Below are positions 1 through 12,054 of a stretch of DNA of 64,000 nucleotides, piece by piece. The DNA is from Pyramidobacter porci (GTDB lineage: Bacteria; Synergistota; Synergistia; Synergistales; Dethiosulfovibrionaceae), in assembly GCF_009695745.1 (NCBI RefSeq), contig NZ_VUNH01000009.1, positions 1 through 64,000 on the forward strand, read 5' to 3'. A model generated the notes under the pieces. That model saw only the letters and a list, made by a program, of their open reading frames with translations, ran no database searches and was not told the DNA's origin. The first letter of the stretch is position 1. The number at the start of each line of letters is the position of its first letter. Position numbers and translations under genes: made by a program.

Positions 1-4
1 TCTG

Positions 5-56
5 TTTTTTTTTCTTCCTTTCTTCTCTTTTTCTCTCCCTTTCTTCTCCTTTCTTC
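5..56. other. 52-nt pure polypyrimidine tract
   Basis: Every base from 5 to 56 is C or T, so the opposite strand is all purine. It lies far upstream of nifJ with no gene around it in the window. Such mirror-rich homopyrimidine tracts can form triplex DNA or can simply be a slippage tract. No function can be assigned. Confidence 0.6.
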
Positions 57-144
57 GCTCAAAAATCTTCGCTCGAAAAATCACCGGCCTGCAGCGGAAT
101 TTTCTTCCCCCCTGGCCGGATTTTTTTTGTACGGGCTGATTTGT

Positions 145-306
145 TCGGGCGGGGATTCGGTAAAAATAATACAGGTTCTTCGCCCTTTTCAGAGCGCCGA
201 AGGCGCCTCGAAAGCCGCATGAAATCGCGTGCCGCAGGCTTTGTGCGGCACAGCCGCGCATCAGTGCGGCGTTTTCAATGATGTCTTTTCATCGAAAATC
301 AGTATT
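145..306 (+). repeat. Dispersed structured element, copy A
   Basis: This is the first of four copies of a roughly 160-nt non-coding element. The 36 nt at 171-206 are identical to 57930-57965. It holds a GCGCC-GAA-GGCGC hairpin, a second hairpin with arms GTGCCGC and GCGGCAC, and a third GC-rich hairpin. It ends in GAAAATCAGTATT, which matches the terminal repeat of the other copies. The left terminus is weaker than in the copy at 57909. It lies between genes, about 350 nt upstream of nifJ. It resembles a MITE or REP-like element; a structured RNA is the alternative. Confidence 0.75.
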
Positions 307-4220
<3,914 letters not shown>

Positions 4221-4241
4221 CTTTAGCGAATCATGATGTGC

Positions 4242-4282
4242 ACAGAGGCAGGGGCTGAGATCTTCGGCTCCTGCCTCTGTTG
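4242..4282 (+). terminator. Terminator hairpin after nifJ
   Basis: Arms ACAGAGGCAGG (4242-4252) and CCTGCCTCTGT (4270-4280) form a perfect 11-bp stem 20 nt after the nifJ stop. The trailing T tract is weak. Confidence 0.75.
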
Positions 4283-4318
4283 TAATTTGGATCGCTTTAT
4301 GTGGAACGGTTTTATACT

Positions 4319-4473
4319 GTACTGATTTTCAATAAAAAACGGATCTATAAAAGGAGTGCTTGAAAAAGCCGCGTTTCGAAGAGCGTTAAGCCTTTGAGGA
4401 GCGGCATCGTGCAGTTTCCGATGCGCCTTTGCTGCCATAAAAGTCGTGCCCTTCTTAAGGAAAAACGGTATGA
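4319..4473 (-). repeat. Dispersed structured element, degenerate copy D (inverted)
   Basis: Read on the minus strand, this begins TCATACCGTTTTTC, passes AAGGGCAC, AAGGCGCATCG and a GCGGC-TTTTC block, and ends ATTGAAAATCAGTAC. The order and spacing of these blocks match the complete copy at 57909-58065, but the hairpin arms have largely decayed. It occupies most of the 570-nt gap between nifJ and the CYTH gene, with no gene in it. The assignment rests on alignment by eye. Confidence 0.5.
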
Positions 4474-4600
4474 CTCGCATCGCAGATTCTCATCGGCCGA
4501 TTTGTGTCGCGGTGGTTCTGCATTTTTATCGGCAATTGAAATAAATTTGTTTAAGTTATACGAATTAATCTGGCTATAGCCTCTAGGAACTGTAAAGGTA

Positions 4601-4628
4601 TTGACATCGCTTTATTGGCGAGTAAAAT
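4601..4628 (+). promoter_or_regulatory. Sigma-70-type promoter for the CYTH-ppx pair
   Basis: TTGACA (4601-4606), a 16-nt spacer, then TAAAAT (4623-4628). It would give a leader of about 155 nt before the start at 4793. That leader contains two copies of a CATCTCAAGGA..TTTTG block (4670-4689 and 4772-4791), the second of which supplies the ribosome-binding site. Confidence 0.65.
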
Positions 4629-4792
4629 GACTAATCACGGAAAGCAAGCGAAATAATCTATCAATATTTCATCTCAAGGATAAATTTTGAAAAAGAAAAG
4701 TCTTCAATAACTTTGAAGAATGACGCCGAGTGCTTGTCGGTAAGCTTTCTGGGTTTTGTGGAGACACGTCTCATCTCAAGGAGGAGTTTTGT

Positions 4793-5377
4793 ATGGCGAT
4801 TGTGGCACGCTGGGAGTGGCGGACCTTTGGCAAGGGAGACTTCGGCGTCGGCGAGAAAACGCTGCGGGCCCTGCCGATGGATTCGAACAAGAGAACCGAC
4901 GAAGAATACATTCTTTCCCGAAACAGCGACGAGAACGTCAAGATCCGCTTCGATCTTATCGACGTCAAGTCTCTGCAGAAGGTCAATGCCGACGGCTTGG
5001 AGCAATGGCTGCCGGTTCTCAAGACGGGGTTCCCGATCGCCGCGGACGAACTTTCCGCGCTGGCTGAAATCCTCAAGGTGGAACTGCCGGAGCTTGAGCG
5101 TGCCGAATACACTCACGACCAGTTTATCGAGGAGCTCGTCGTGCCGCATAAAGATCTGGAACTTGTTCAGGTGAAAAAGGATCGCGACATTTACAAGATT
5201 GACGGCGCCACGGCCGAGATTGCCGCCGCGGAATTCAACGGCGTGGCGTGGCGGACGATGTGCGTCGAGCACGAAGATCCCGTTTTGATCATGAAAGTCG
5301 TGGAAAAACTCGGCATGAAGGGCGTGGAGAACATGAATTACATCCAGGCCATGAAGAAGTCGGTGGGGATCAGGTAA
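4793..5377 (+). CDS. CYTH-domain-like protein (putative triphosphate-binding)
   Basis: A 194-residue soluble protein. The ATG at 4793 follows AAGGAGGAG at a good distance and is preferred to a GTG 63 nt upstream. The N-terminus (ARWEWRTFG), the alternating charged strands (VKIRFDL, LELVQVKKDRDIYKIDG) and the C-terminal helix suggest a CYTH/triphosphate tunnel fold, a family that includes inorganic triphosphatases and adenylate cyclases. The canonical ExExK motif is not intact, with WEWR in its place, so activity is uncertain. It is one base from a Ppx/GppA gene, which supports a role in polyphosphate or ppGpp-linked phosphate metabolism. The family call is moderate; the function is inferred. 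Confidence 0.55.
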   Translation: MAIVARWEWRTFGKGDFGVGEKTLRALPMDSNKRTDEEYILSRNSDENVKIRFDLIDVKSLQKVNADGLEQWLPVLKTGFPIAADELSALAEILKVELPELERAEYTHDQFIEELVVPHKDLELVQVKKDRDIYKIDGATAEIAAAEFNGVAWRTMCVEHEDPVLIMKVVEKLGMKGVENMNYIQAMKKSVGIR

Positions 5378-5378
5378 G

Positions 5379-6299
5379 ATGACGCAGAGAAAAGCGATCG
5401 TCGATGTCGGCACCAACTCGATCAAGTTCTGCTTGGCGGAAGGGACCGGAGCCGGCGGTTACAAAGTCGTCAAGGACGTCAACGACATCGTCCGCCTCGG
5501 TGAAGGGCTGAAAGACACCGGCCGCATCGGCGCGGAGGCGTTGGAGCGCAACGCGCGGTCCGTGGCAAATTTTGTAGGCGAGGCGAAAGCGGCCGGGGCC
5601 GATGAGATCGTCGCCGTGGGGACGATGGCTCTGCGCGTCGCAGAGAACGCCGCGGATTTCATCGCTCGCGTCAAAGAGCTCTGCGGCGTGGAACTGCGCG
5701 TACTTTCCGGCGAAGAAGAAGCGCAGCTTTCCTACGTGGCGGTGATGTCGGGCATCAAAGGGGCCGCCGAGACCGATCTGATGACGATGGATACCGGCGG
5801 CGGCAGCACGGAGTTTGTTTTTGGCAAAGCCGGCAAGCTGGTGAGAAAGTTCAGTCTCAACGTGGGCGCCGTCCGCTTTACCGAGCAGTACCTCGCGGCA
5901 ATGCCCGTCGCCGCGGATAAACTGGCGGAAGCGCAGGCGGCCATTGCCAAAGAACTGGGCGACGGCGGCGTTGCCGGCCCCGTCGCGTTTCTTGTCGGCA
6001 TGGGCGGCACGGTCACCAGCATGGCTTCGGTGAAGCATCGGATGGCTCGATATGACCCCGACGCGATTCAGGGATCCACACTGAGTCTCAATGACGTAAA
6101 CGCTCAGATCGCGGACTATGCGGCCAAAACGCTGGAGCAGCGCCGCGAGATCGTCGGCCTTCAGCCCAAGCGGGCAGACGTGATCCTGGCCGGAGCCTGC
6201 ATCGTCAAGGCCGTTCTCGAACTGACCGGCGCCAAGGAAATGACGGTCAGCGACCGCAGCCTGCGGCATGGTTTGCTGTTTCAGCTCTTTAAGGTTTAA
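5379..6299 (+). CDS. Ppx/GppA family phosphatase
   Basis: Acts on polyphosphate ends or on guanosine pentaphosphate (ASKHA fold). The 306-residue protein opens with a phosphate-1 loop (IVDVGTNSIKF), has the conserved glutamate region SGEEEAQLSY near residue 110, and the second phosphate loop DTGGGSTEF near residue 137. It ends with GMGGTVTS and a final helix SDRSLRHGLL typical of the family. It has only the N-terminal two-lobed phosphatase core, like short bacterial Ppx proteins, and lacks the HD-type C-terminal domain of E. coli Ppx. It starts one base after the CYTH-like gene, so the two are co-transcribed. Polyphosphatase and pppGpp hydrolase cannot be separated from sequence. Confidence 0.85.
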   Translation: MTQRKAIVDVGTNSIKFCLAEGTGAGGYKVVKDVNDIVRLGEGLKDTGRIGAEALERNARSVANFVGEAKAAGADEIVAVGTMALRVAENAADFIARVKELCGVELRVLSGEEEAQLSYVAVMSGIKGAAETDLMTMDTGGGSTEFVFGKAGKLVRKFSLNVGAVRFTEQYLAAMPVAADKLAEAQAAIAKELGDGGVAGPVAFLVGMGGTVTSMASVKHRMARYDPDAIQGSTLSLNDVNAQIADYAAKTLEQRREIVGLQPKRADVILAGACIVKAVLELTGAKEMTVSDRSLRHGLLFQLFKV

Positions 6300-6366
6300 A
6301 TAACCTCTGTTCTCCGGGAAATGGTCTCGGGGATAGAGAAGCGGCTGACAAGGAGGAGGGTGTTTC

Positions 6367-7326
6367 ATGAAATTCCGTAAGGCAATGTCGTTCGTGCTCG
6401 CTCTGAGCGCGGTTGTTTTCGCGGCAGCCGCGTGGGCGGCTTATCCCGAGCGTCCCATCCACGTGGTGAATTACGTGGCTCCGGGCGGACTGATGGACGT
6501 GACCAGCCGCAAGTTCATCTCTGTCGCTGCCAAGTACACCGACGCGACTTTTGTGGTCGAGAACGTGACGGGCGCCGGCGGGCTGGTGGGGCTGGGGCAC
6601 GTGCTTCAGCAGCCGGCGGACGGCTATACGGTTTTCGCACCTACGACCGCCGTCGTCAACAAGGTCTTGTCCTCCAAGAAAAACGAGGACGAGATGATCT
6701 GGAGCATGGAATGGGTCGCGATGCTGATGCGCGATCCCGAGTGCGTCATCGGCGCCGCGGAAGGCGATTTGAACACGTTCGAAAAAGTCGTCGCCGACGC
6801 CAAAGCCAAGAACGGCGCTCAGTTGTGGAGCGGTCCCGCCCCCGGCGGCAACGATCATGTGCTGGCGACCAAAGTCTGGCGCATCGTCGGCATGAAGGCC
6901 AAGTGGGTTCCCTACAAGAGCGGCCCCGAGGCCATGATGGGAACGCTGAGCGGCCAGAGCGTGGCCTACGTGGGCAATCCCGCCGATATGGCCGGGCGTC
7001 CCGGCTACAAGATCCTCGCCCTGTGCCGTGCCGAGCGCCTGCCGCAGTTCCCCGATGCGCCGACGTTCAAGGAACTGGGGTATGAAGGTCTGGACGATGA
7101 GATCATGTGGCGCGGTTTCGCCATCCGCAAGGGCGCGCCCGAAGAGGCCTACGCGTGGTGGGAAGATCTGAACAAAAAAGTCGCCGCCGATCCGGAATGG
7201 AAAGAATATCTTGAGCGTGACGGCATCGACGTGGTCGACTGGGGACGTAATCAGTTCACCGCGCAGGTCAAAGCCGATGTGGAGAGCGCCAAAATCGCTT
7301 TGCGCGAAGCCGGGATGATCAAGTAA
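6367..7326 (+). CDS. Tripartite tricarboxylate transporter substrate-binding protein (Bug/TctC)
   Basis: Periplasmic receptor that hands a carboxylate to a TctAB permease. The 319-residue protein has a signal peptide (residues 1-24, ending AAAAWAAYP) followed by the Bug start YPERPIHVVNYVAPGG. The conserved region GLGHVLQQPADGYT and the C-terminal helix are present. An AAGGAGGAGGG box stands before the ATG. Its genes for the two membrane subunits follow, separated by a stem-loop at 7344-7388 that could let the receptor mRNA accumulate. Citrate, tartrate or another di- or tricarboxylate is plausible; the substrate is not readable from sequence. Confidence 0.9.
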   Translation: MKFRKAMSFVLALSAVVFAAAAWAAYPERPIHVVNYVAPGGLMDVTSRKFISVAAKYTDATFVVENVTGAGGLVGLGHVLQQPADGYTVFAPTTAVVNKVLSSKKNEDEMIWSMEWVAMLMRDPECVIGAAEGDLNTFEKVVADAKAKNGAQLWSGPAPGGNDHVLATKVWRIVGMKAKWVPYKSGPEAMMGTLSGQSVAYVGNPADMAGRPGYKILALCRAERLPQFPDAPTFKELGYEGLDDEIMWRGFAIRKGAPEEAYAWWEDLNKKVAADPEWKEYLERDGIDVVDWGRNQFTAQVKADVESAKIALREAGMIK

Positions 7327-7343
7327 ACGGACGGCACGGCATC

Positions 7344-7388
7344 AAAAGCGGTCTCTGTTTTGTGGTTCACGAAACAGGGACCGCTTTT
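7344..7388 (+). terminator. Intercistronic stem-loop between tctC and tctB
   Basis: AAAAGCGGTCTCTGTTT pairs with AAACAGGGACCGCTTTT over about 17 bp with one G-U pair. It sits 18 nt after the receptor stop and just before the tctB ribosome-binding site. With no long T run it is more likely a partial terminator or mRNA-stabilising structure than a full stop. Confidence 0.7.
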
Positions 7389-7412
7389 CGAAAGAGAGAG
7401 GTGTCGATATAC

Positions 7413-7991
7413 ATGCAGTCAATGCAGGAACTTGCCCTGTCGCTGAACAATCCTCGTGGTCTGGGCATGATCGTCGGTGTCTGCGCGGCAATTCTTGCGG
7501 TATCCGCGCTGTTTTTCGTTGTCTGCGGCAAAAGGGACCGGCTGGGGGCGTTGCTGGTGCCGACGGCTTTTGTCGAGCTGTCCGTCGTATTTATCTTTCT
7601 GACGAACAGCCTTGAAGAGATGGGAGGCATGGACAGCAGTTCGAAGCTGATGCCCTATCTGTGGTCGCTGCCGCTGCTGGCCGTTTCCCTGTTTCAGCTG
7701 ATTCGCACGTGGCGGGCCCCCCGCCTCAAAGCCGTTGGGCATGGCCGCGTCGATAAAGTTTTCTGGGCTTTTGCGATTGTGGCGGCGGCCATCTCGCAGT
7801 TCGGCACGCTGGGATTTTTCGTTTGTACGGCGGCCATGCTGGCGCTGCTGATGCTGCTTCTGGGCGAGCGGCGAATCCTGCTGATCCTGGGGACCGCGGC
7901 CTGTTGGGTTCTGTTCACGTGGTTCGTTTTCAACAAGGTGCTTCTGATCGGCCTTCCGGCAGGGACGCTTTTCAGCAAACTGTTCGTGTGA
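7413..7991 (+). CDS. Tripartite tricarboxylate transporter small membrane subunit (TctB)
   Basis: 192-residue membrane protein with about four to five hydrophobic segments, e.g. LGMIVGVCAAILAVSALF and VFWAFAIVAAAISQFGTLGF. It forms the inner-membrane complex with TctA. The ATG at 7413 follows AGAGAGAGG; an upstream GTG at 7362 lies inside the preceding hairpin and is rejected. It ends 9 nt before tctA. Sequence conservation in TctB is low, so the assignment rests on size, topology and position between the receptor and TctA. Confidence 0.85.
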   Translation: MQSMQELALSLNNPRGLGMIVGVCAAILAVSALFFVVCGKRDRLGALLVPTAFVELSVVFIFLTNSLEEMGGMDSSSKLMPYLWSLPLLAVSLFQLIRTWRAPRLKAVGHGRVDKVFWAFAIVAAAISQFGTLGFFVCTAAMLALLMLLLGERRILLILGTAACWVLFTWFVFNKVLLIGLPAGTLFSKLFV

Positions 7992-8000
7992 CGGGGAGCG

Positions 8001-9503
8001 ATGACGATGGATTTGTTGACAAACCTTTGGTCGGGGCTTCGCAATCTGATCGGCGCCGGTCCGTTTCTCATTGTCACCGCCGGCGTCGTCGTCGGCATTC
8101 TCGGCGGAGCGATGCCGGGCATGTCGCCTTCGATGGCGGTGGCGATTCTGCTGCCGTTCACGTTTGGCATGTCGCCGACGATGGGGCTGGTGATGCTGTG
8201 CGCGATTTATCTGGCTTCGAATTACGGCGGTTCGGTCACGGCCGTCATGATCAACACGCCGGGAACGCCGTCGGCGGTCGTCACGGCTTTCGACGGCTAT
8301 CCTCTGGCAAAGAGCGGCAAGCCGGGCTATGGACTGGGCATTTCTCTGGTTGCTTCCGTGTGGGGCGGCTTTATCGGCATTGTCATCCTGATCCTGTTTG
8401 CGGCGCCGCTGGCGAATTTTGCGTTGAAGTTCTGGCCGGCCGAGTACTTCTCGTTGGCCCTGATGGGACTGTCCACGGTCTCGTCCATGGCCGGCCGGAA
8501 GTGGGCGGAGTCGCTGATGGCGGTGCTGCTGGGGCTTGTGCTGAACACGATCGGCCTGGATCATGTCAACGGCGTGAGCCGTTTTACCTTCGACATTCTC
8601 AATCTGTACGATGGATTTTCTTTTGTGCCGGCGCTGATCGGTCTGTTCGCCCTCAGCGAAGTCTTCGCCAACATCGAGGGAAACGATTATCGGGCGTATG
8701 AAGCGGCGCAGGAGCGCGTGTCGGAGTGGCCGTCGCTCAAGATTTACCTGGGGCTGAAGTGGTCCATTATCCGTTCGAGCGTTCTGGGAACGCTGATCGG
8801 CATTTTCCCCGGCGCCGGCGGGACGATCGCTTCTTTTCTGGCGTATGATATGGAGAAGAGGTTGTCCAAACATCCCGAGACGTTCGGCACGGGGGCTTAT
8901 GAGGGCGTCGCGGCCGCGGAAGCGGCCAACAGCGCCTCGGTCGGCGGCGCGCTGGTGCCGCTGCTGACGTTGGGGATCCCCGGCAGCGCCTCCACGGCGG
9001 TGTTGATCGGCGCCCTGATGATCCATGAACTGCGTCCCGGGCCGGAGCTCTTTGCGAAGCAGCCCGAACTGGTATATACTTTGTTCTCGAGTCTGTTTGT
9101 CGCGAATATCGTGCTCTATTTTCTGGGCACGTGGGGCAGCCGCCTGTGGATCAAGGTGACGAAAATCCCCAAGACCGTGCTTTATCCGCTGATCTTTGCG
9201 TTCGCGATCGTCGGCAGTTTTGCTGTTCGCTCGTCGGTGTTCGACGTCGGCGTGTGTCTCGGTTTCGGCGTGCTCGGCTGGATTCTGAAGAAATTCCATT
9301 ATCCGCTGTCGCCGATCGTGCTGGGGCTGGTGCTGGGAGCACTGATCGAGACGAATCTGCAGATGACGCTGATCATGGGAGGGCCGCAGCTCCTCTATAC
9401 GCGCCCTTTGAGCGCGGTGCTCCTGGCGATCACGGGCGTGATGCTTTTGGCGCCTATTTTCTCCGAACTGAAGAGTAAGAGAGCCGCAAAAGCGGATCGT
9501 TGA
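8001..9503 (+). CDS. Tripartite tricarboxylate transporter large membrane subunit (TctA)
   Basis: 500-residue polytopic permease that forms the transport path of the TTT system. It has the family hallmarks GAMPGMSPSMA at about 36-46 and a second half-repeat GIFPGAGGTIASF at about 267, both GxxPGxG-type re-entrant motifs. Other conserved regions are NYGGSVTAVMINTPGTPSA and PLLTLGIPGSASTAVLIGAL. Length is normal for the family. It lies directly downstream of tctB with a short gap, so receptor, small and large subunits form one operon. Confidence 0.95.
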   Translation: MTMDLLTNLWSGLRNLIGAGPFLIVTAGVVVGILGGAMPGMSPSMAVAILLPFTFGMSPTMGLVMLCAIYLASNYGGSVTAVMINTPGTPSAVVTAFDGYPLAKSGKPGYGLGISLVASVWGGFIGIVILILFAAPLANFALKFWPAEYFSLALMGLSTVSSMAGRKWAESLMAVLLGLVLNTIGLDHVNGVSRFTFDILNLYDGFSFVPALIGLFALSEVFANIEGNDYRAYEAAQERVSEWPSLKIYLGLKWSIIRSSVLGTLIGIFPGAGGTIASFLAYDMEKRLSKHPETFGTGAYEGVAAAEAANSASVGGALVPLLTLGIPGSASTAVLIGALMIHELRPGPELFAKQPELVYTLFSSLFVANIVLYFLGTWGSRLWIKVTKIPKTVLYPLIFAFAIVGSFAVRSSVFDVGVCLGFGVLGWILKKFHYPLSPIVLGLVLGALIETNLQMTLIMGGPQLLYTRPLSAVLLAITGVMLLAPIFSELKSKRAAKADR

Positions 9504-9510
9504 AATAAAA

Positions 9511-9540
9511 CCGCCTCCTGCCGTGAAGAGGCGGAGGAGG
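9511..9540 (+). promoter_or_regulatory. Hairpin abutting the ribosome-binding site of the Na/Pi transporter gene
   Basis: CCGCCTC (9511-9517) pairs with GAGGCGG (9528-9534). The neighbouring CCTCC (9514-9518) is also complementary to the GGAGG repeats of the ribosome-binding site at 9533-9540. The structure could hide that site, which would separate expression of the phosphate transporter from the TTT genes. This is inferred from complementarity only. Confidence 0.4.
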
Positions 9541-9550
9541 CGATTGTGCT

Positions 9551-11194
9551 GTGCTGTATTTCACCAGCTTTGTCAATATCCTGGGAGGCTTGGCGCTGTT
9601 CCTTTTCGGCGTCGACCAGAGCTCGCGTTTTTTTCGTGAGAATATGAGCGCGAACGCAAGAAACTCGATGGCCCGTTTTACGAAGAAGAAAGCGCAGGCT
9701 TTTTTGCTGGGCGTGGTCCTTTCCGCGCTCACGCAGAGCAGCACCATCGCTACGTCGTTTGCCGTCGGCTTCGTGGATGTCGGCATGCTGAGTTTCGCCG
9801 GTTCGCTGATCGTGATGATGGGGGCCAGCCTGGGCGGCACGTTCGTGTCCTTCCTTTTGAGTCTGAATCTGTTCGATTACGCGCCGCTCATGTTCGGCGT
9901 GTCCTATTTCCTCTGCAAGGTCAGGAATAAATGGGTCAGTTCCGGATTCGGCGTGCTTCGCTGCCTGGCGTTGATCTTCCTCGGGATGCAGGTTCTGGGC
10001 TGGGGCACGAAAACGCTTTTTGCCGATCCCGAGTTCGGGCGGCTGATGACGCGCTGGGCGTCGGACGCGCTGGCGATGGGAATCATCGCTTTCATCGGCT
10101 CGGGCGTGCTGCAAAGCAGCTCGGCCATCATGGCGTTGGGGATCGCCCTGGCCGCTTCGAACGCTTTGCCGGCGACTTCCGCGCTGCCCATCGCTCTGGG
10201 GGCGCACATCGGTTCCACGACCATGGTGGTGTTGGCGGGCATGAGCGGTTCGCTCAGCGCGCAGCGTCTCGGATATGCGACGTTCTTCTTCAAGCTGCTG
10301 GGGGGGCTGATTTTCTTGTGCCTCTTGCCCTTCGTCCACAGGACGTTCGTTTCCCTCGGCATCTCCGCCGCCCAGGAACTGGTGTACGGGCAAGTGCTGA
10401 TCGCGGCGTTCAACATTCTCGTCTTTCTGCCTTTCCCTCAGTTTCTCACGTGGATCGGCATCCGGCTTGTATCGGGCAGCGGCAGTCTGAGCGAACCCCG
10501 CTATATCGACGAGAAGATTCTGGATGTCCCCGAACTGGCGGTCATGCTTCTGTCAAAGGAAATGGGGCGCCTCTCCAACTACATGGAGGCTTATCTGCAG
10601 ATGCTGCTCGAACCGCAGCAGCGCAACGGCGCGCTTTTCGGAAAACTGCCTCGGGCGATCGCCGATTTGTGCGAATCCTGTCAGGAGTTTGCCTATCATA
10701 TTCGCGTTCCTGCCGAAGAAGAAAAAGTGTCGGAGGATTTTACGATCATCAGTTACACAATGTCGATCCTGCGCGGCATGTCCAAGCTGCTGACAGGATC
10801 GATCCGATCGCATCTGGAGTCAACGGCGGTTCACGACGCGCTCCGCGCTCTTTTGGGAAACGGCGTGTGGGAGCGCTGGTGCAAACTGTCGCGCAAGTGT
10901 ATGCGGTCCGCTCTGTGCGCTTTTGTCATTGGCGAGAAAGGCCAGGTCCACGCGCTGGAGAGTCAGGAAGCGGAATTTGCCGGTCTGAGCAACCAGATCC
11001 GCCGTGAAGTGGGCGAAAGCGCTTCTTACGACCGCAACGCTTCTCGGGCTGTCCGGCTGGTGTCTCTGATGCAGGGGTTCTTGGCCATGGCGAAAGAGGT
11101 GGCCGAGGGCGAAGAGTTCACCAAGAAGCAGGCAAGATATTCGACCGGAAGAGCCTTTCCCGAGTGGAAGGAGGGGACTGTGAGTGGCGACTAA
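9551..11194 (+). CDS. Na/phosphate cotransporter family protein (NptA/YjbB type)
   Basis: A 547-residue PNaS-family transporter with an N-terminal membrane domain and a cytoplasmic C-terminal helical region (about 330-540) reminiscent of PhoU. Two inverted half-repeats each carry a QSS motif: LTQSSTIATSFAVG near residue 55 and SGVLQSSSAIMALG near residue 188. The start is GTG at 9551, ten bases after GGAGGAGG. It overlaps the following PhoU-like gene by 11 nt, implying coupled translation. It probably moves inorganic phosphate with sodium; direction (import or efflux) cannot be told from sequence. Confidence 0.88.
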   Translation: MLYFTSFVNILGGLALFLFGVDQSSRFFRENMSANARNSMARFTKKKAQAFLLGVVLSALTQSSTIATSFAVGFVDVGMLSFAGSLIVMMGASLGGTFVSFLLSLNLFDYAPLMFGVSYFLCKVRNKWVSSGFGVLRCLALIFLGMQVLGWGTKTLFADPEFGRLMTRWASDALAMGIIAFIGSGVLQSSSAIMALGIALAASNALPATSALPIALGAHIGSTTMVVLAGMSGSLSAQRLGYATFFFKLLGGLIFLCLLPFVHRTFVSLGISAAQELVYGQVLIAAFNILVFLPFPQFLTWIGIRLVSGSGSLSEPRYIDEKILDVPELAVMLLSKEMGRLSNYMEAYLQMLLEPQQRNGALFGKLPRAIADLCESCQEFAYHIRVPAEEEKVSEDFTIISYTMSILRGMSKLLTGSIRSHLESTAVHDALRALLGNGVWERWCKLSRKCMRSALCAFVIGEKGQVHALESQEAEFAGLSNQIRREVGESASYDRNASRAVRLVSLMQGFLAMAKEVAEGEEFTKKQARYSTGRAFPEWKEGTVSGD

Positions 11195-11954
11195 AAAGAG
11201 CGAATCAAGCGAGCGCAGTCTCGAAAATTATCTCTATTCGTCCGACAAAGCGCGCATGTACGCGCTCGTCCAGCAGATGACGATTGGCGCCAGAGAGGCT
11301 CTGGCCAAAGCCGTAGCGGGGCTGCGCACCCTCGATGTCGGCGCGGAAGAGGATGTCATCTGCGGCGACGACGCGATCGACGAACTGGAAGAGCAGATCG
11401 ATCAAGAGTGCCTTTATTCCATCGCCATGCGGCAGCCGATGCGCGAGGACCTGCGCTATGTCTATGCGGTCATGAAGATCATCACGGATATCGAGCGCAT
11501 CGGCGATCAGGCGGTCAACGTCGCCGAACGGCTGAAAGAATACGTCAACGATTACCACGGGCGCGCGCCGTTGCCCAAGATCGACGATCTGCTTGACGTT
11601 TCGCGCCGATGCAGCGAGATGATCGACGACTTTTTGCTTGCCCTCGATAAGGAAGACGGCGGCGTGCTCGCCGTGATCCGCGAAAAACGTCGGGAAACCG
11701 TGCGGATTTGCCGCAAATGCGCCGAGTCGTTGATGCAGCGTCTTTCTTCCCCTTATCTGGCGGAGACGCCTGCGGAAATCTTCATCGCGATTGATCTTTT
11801 TCGACATCTAAAGCGTGTGGCCGATCACCTGATGAACTTGGGAGAAAAAGTTTACTTTATCGCGACGGGCGTTTCTCCCTTGACCTTGAAAAGACAGCTC
11901 GTCAGCCAGGGCTGCTCCCATGAATATTCGCATCCTACCGAAAGCGCAAAATGA
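11184..11954 (+). CDS. PhoU-like phosphate transport regulator
   Basis: 256-residue, all-helical cytoplasmic protein. The repeated PhoU pattern is visible in CGDDAIDELEEQIDQECL, the segment DLRYVYAVMKIITDIERIGDQAVNV and, in the second half, FIAIDLFRHLKRVADHLMNLGE, which carry the acidic metal-binding residues typical of PhoU. GTG start at 11184, inside the end of the Na/Pi gene. PhoU proteins gate phosphate transporters and dampen Pho signalling; here the partner would be the adjacent Na/Pi cotransporter rather than a PstSCAB system, which is not in the window. Confidence 0.85.
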   Translation: MATKKSESSERSLENYLYSSDKARMYALVQQMTIGAREALAKAVAGLRTLDVGAEEDVICGDDAIDELEEQIDQECLYSIAMRQPMREDLRYVYAVMKIITDIERIGDQAVNVAERLKEYVNDYHGRAPLPKIDDLLDVSRRCSEMIDDFLLALDKEDGGVLAVIREKRRETVRICRKCAESLMQRLSSPYLAETPAEIFIAIDLFRHLKRVADHLMNLGEKVYFIATGVSPLTLKRQLVSQGCSHEYSHPTESAK

Positions 11955-12054
11955 AAATGTGTCCCTATTCATGCGACTTTCCGACTCGAACATTGAATTG
12001 TCTTGGCGCCTTGAGGAGCCATCCGCATTGAATTGTTCCATGAGAACTCGGTAT

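Noticed and set aside
145..306. CRISPR repeat
   Set aside because: Copies are about 160 nt long, dispersed over 57 kb and not spaced as repeat-spacer units; no cas genes.
7419..9299. 626-codon open frame antisense to tctB-tctA
   Set aside because: Extreme Arg/Gln/His composition typical of an antisense frame; overlaps two clear transporter genes.
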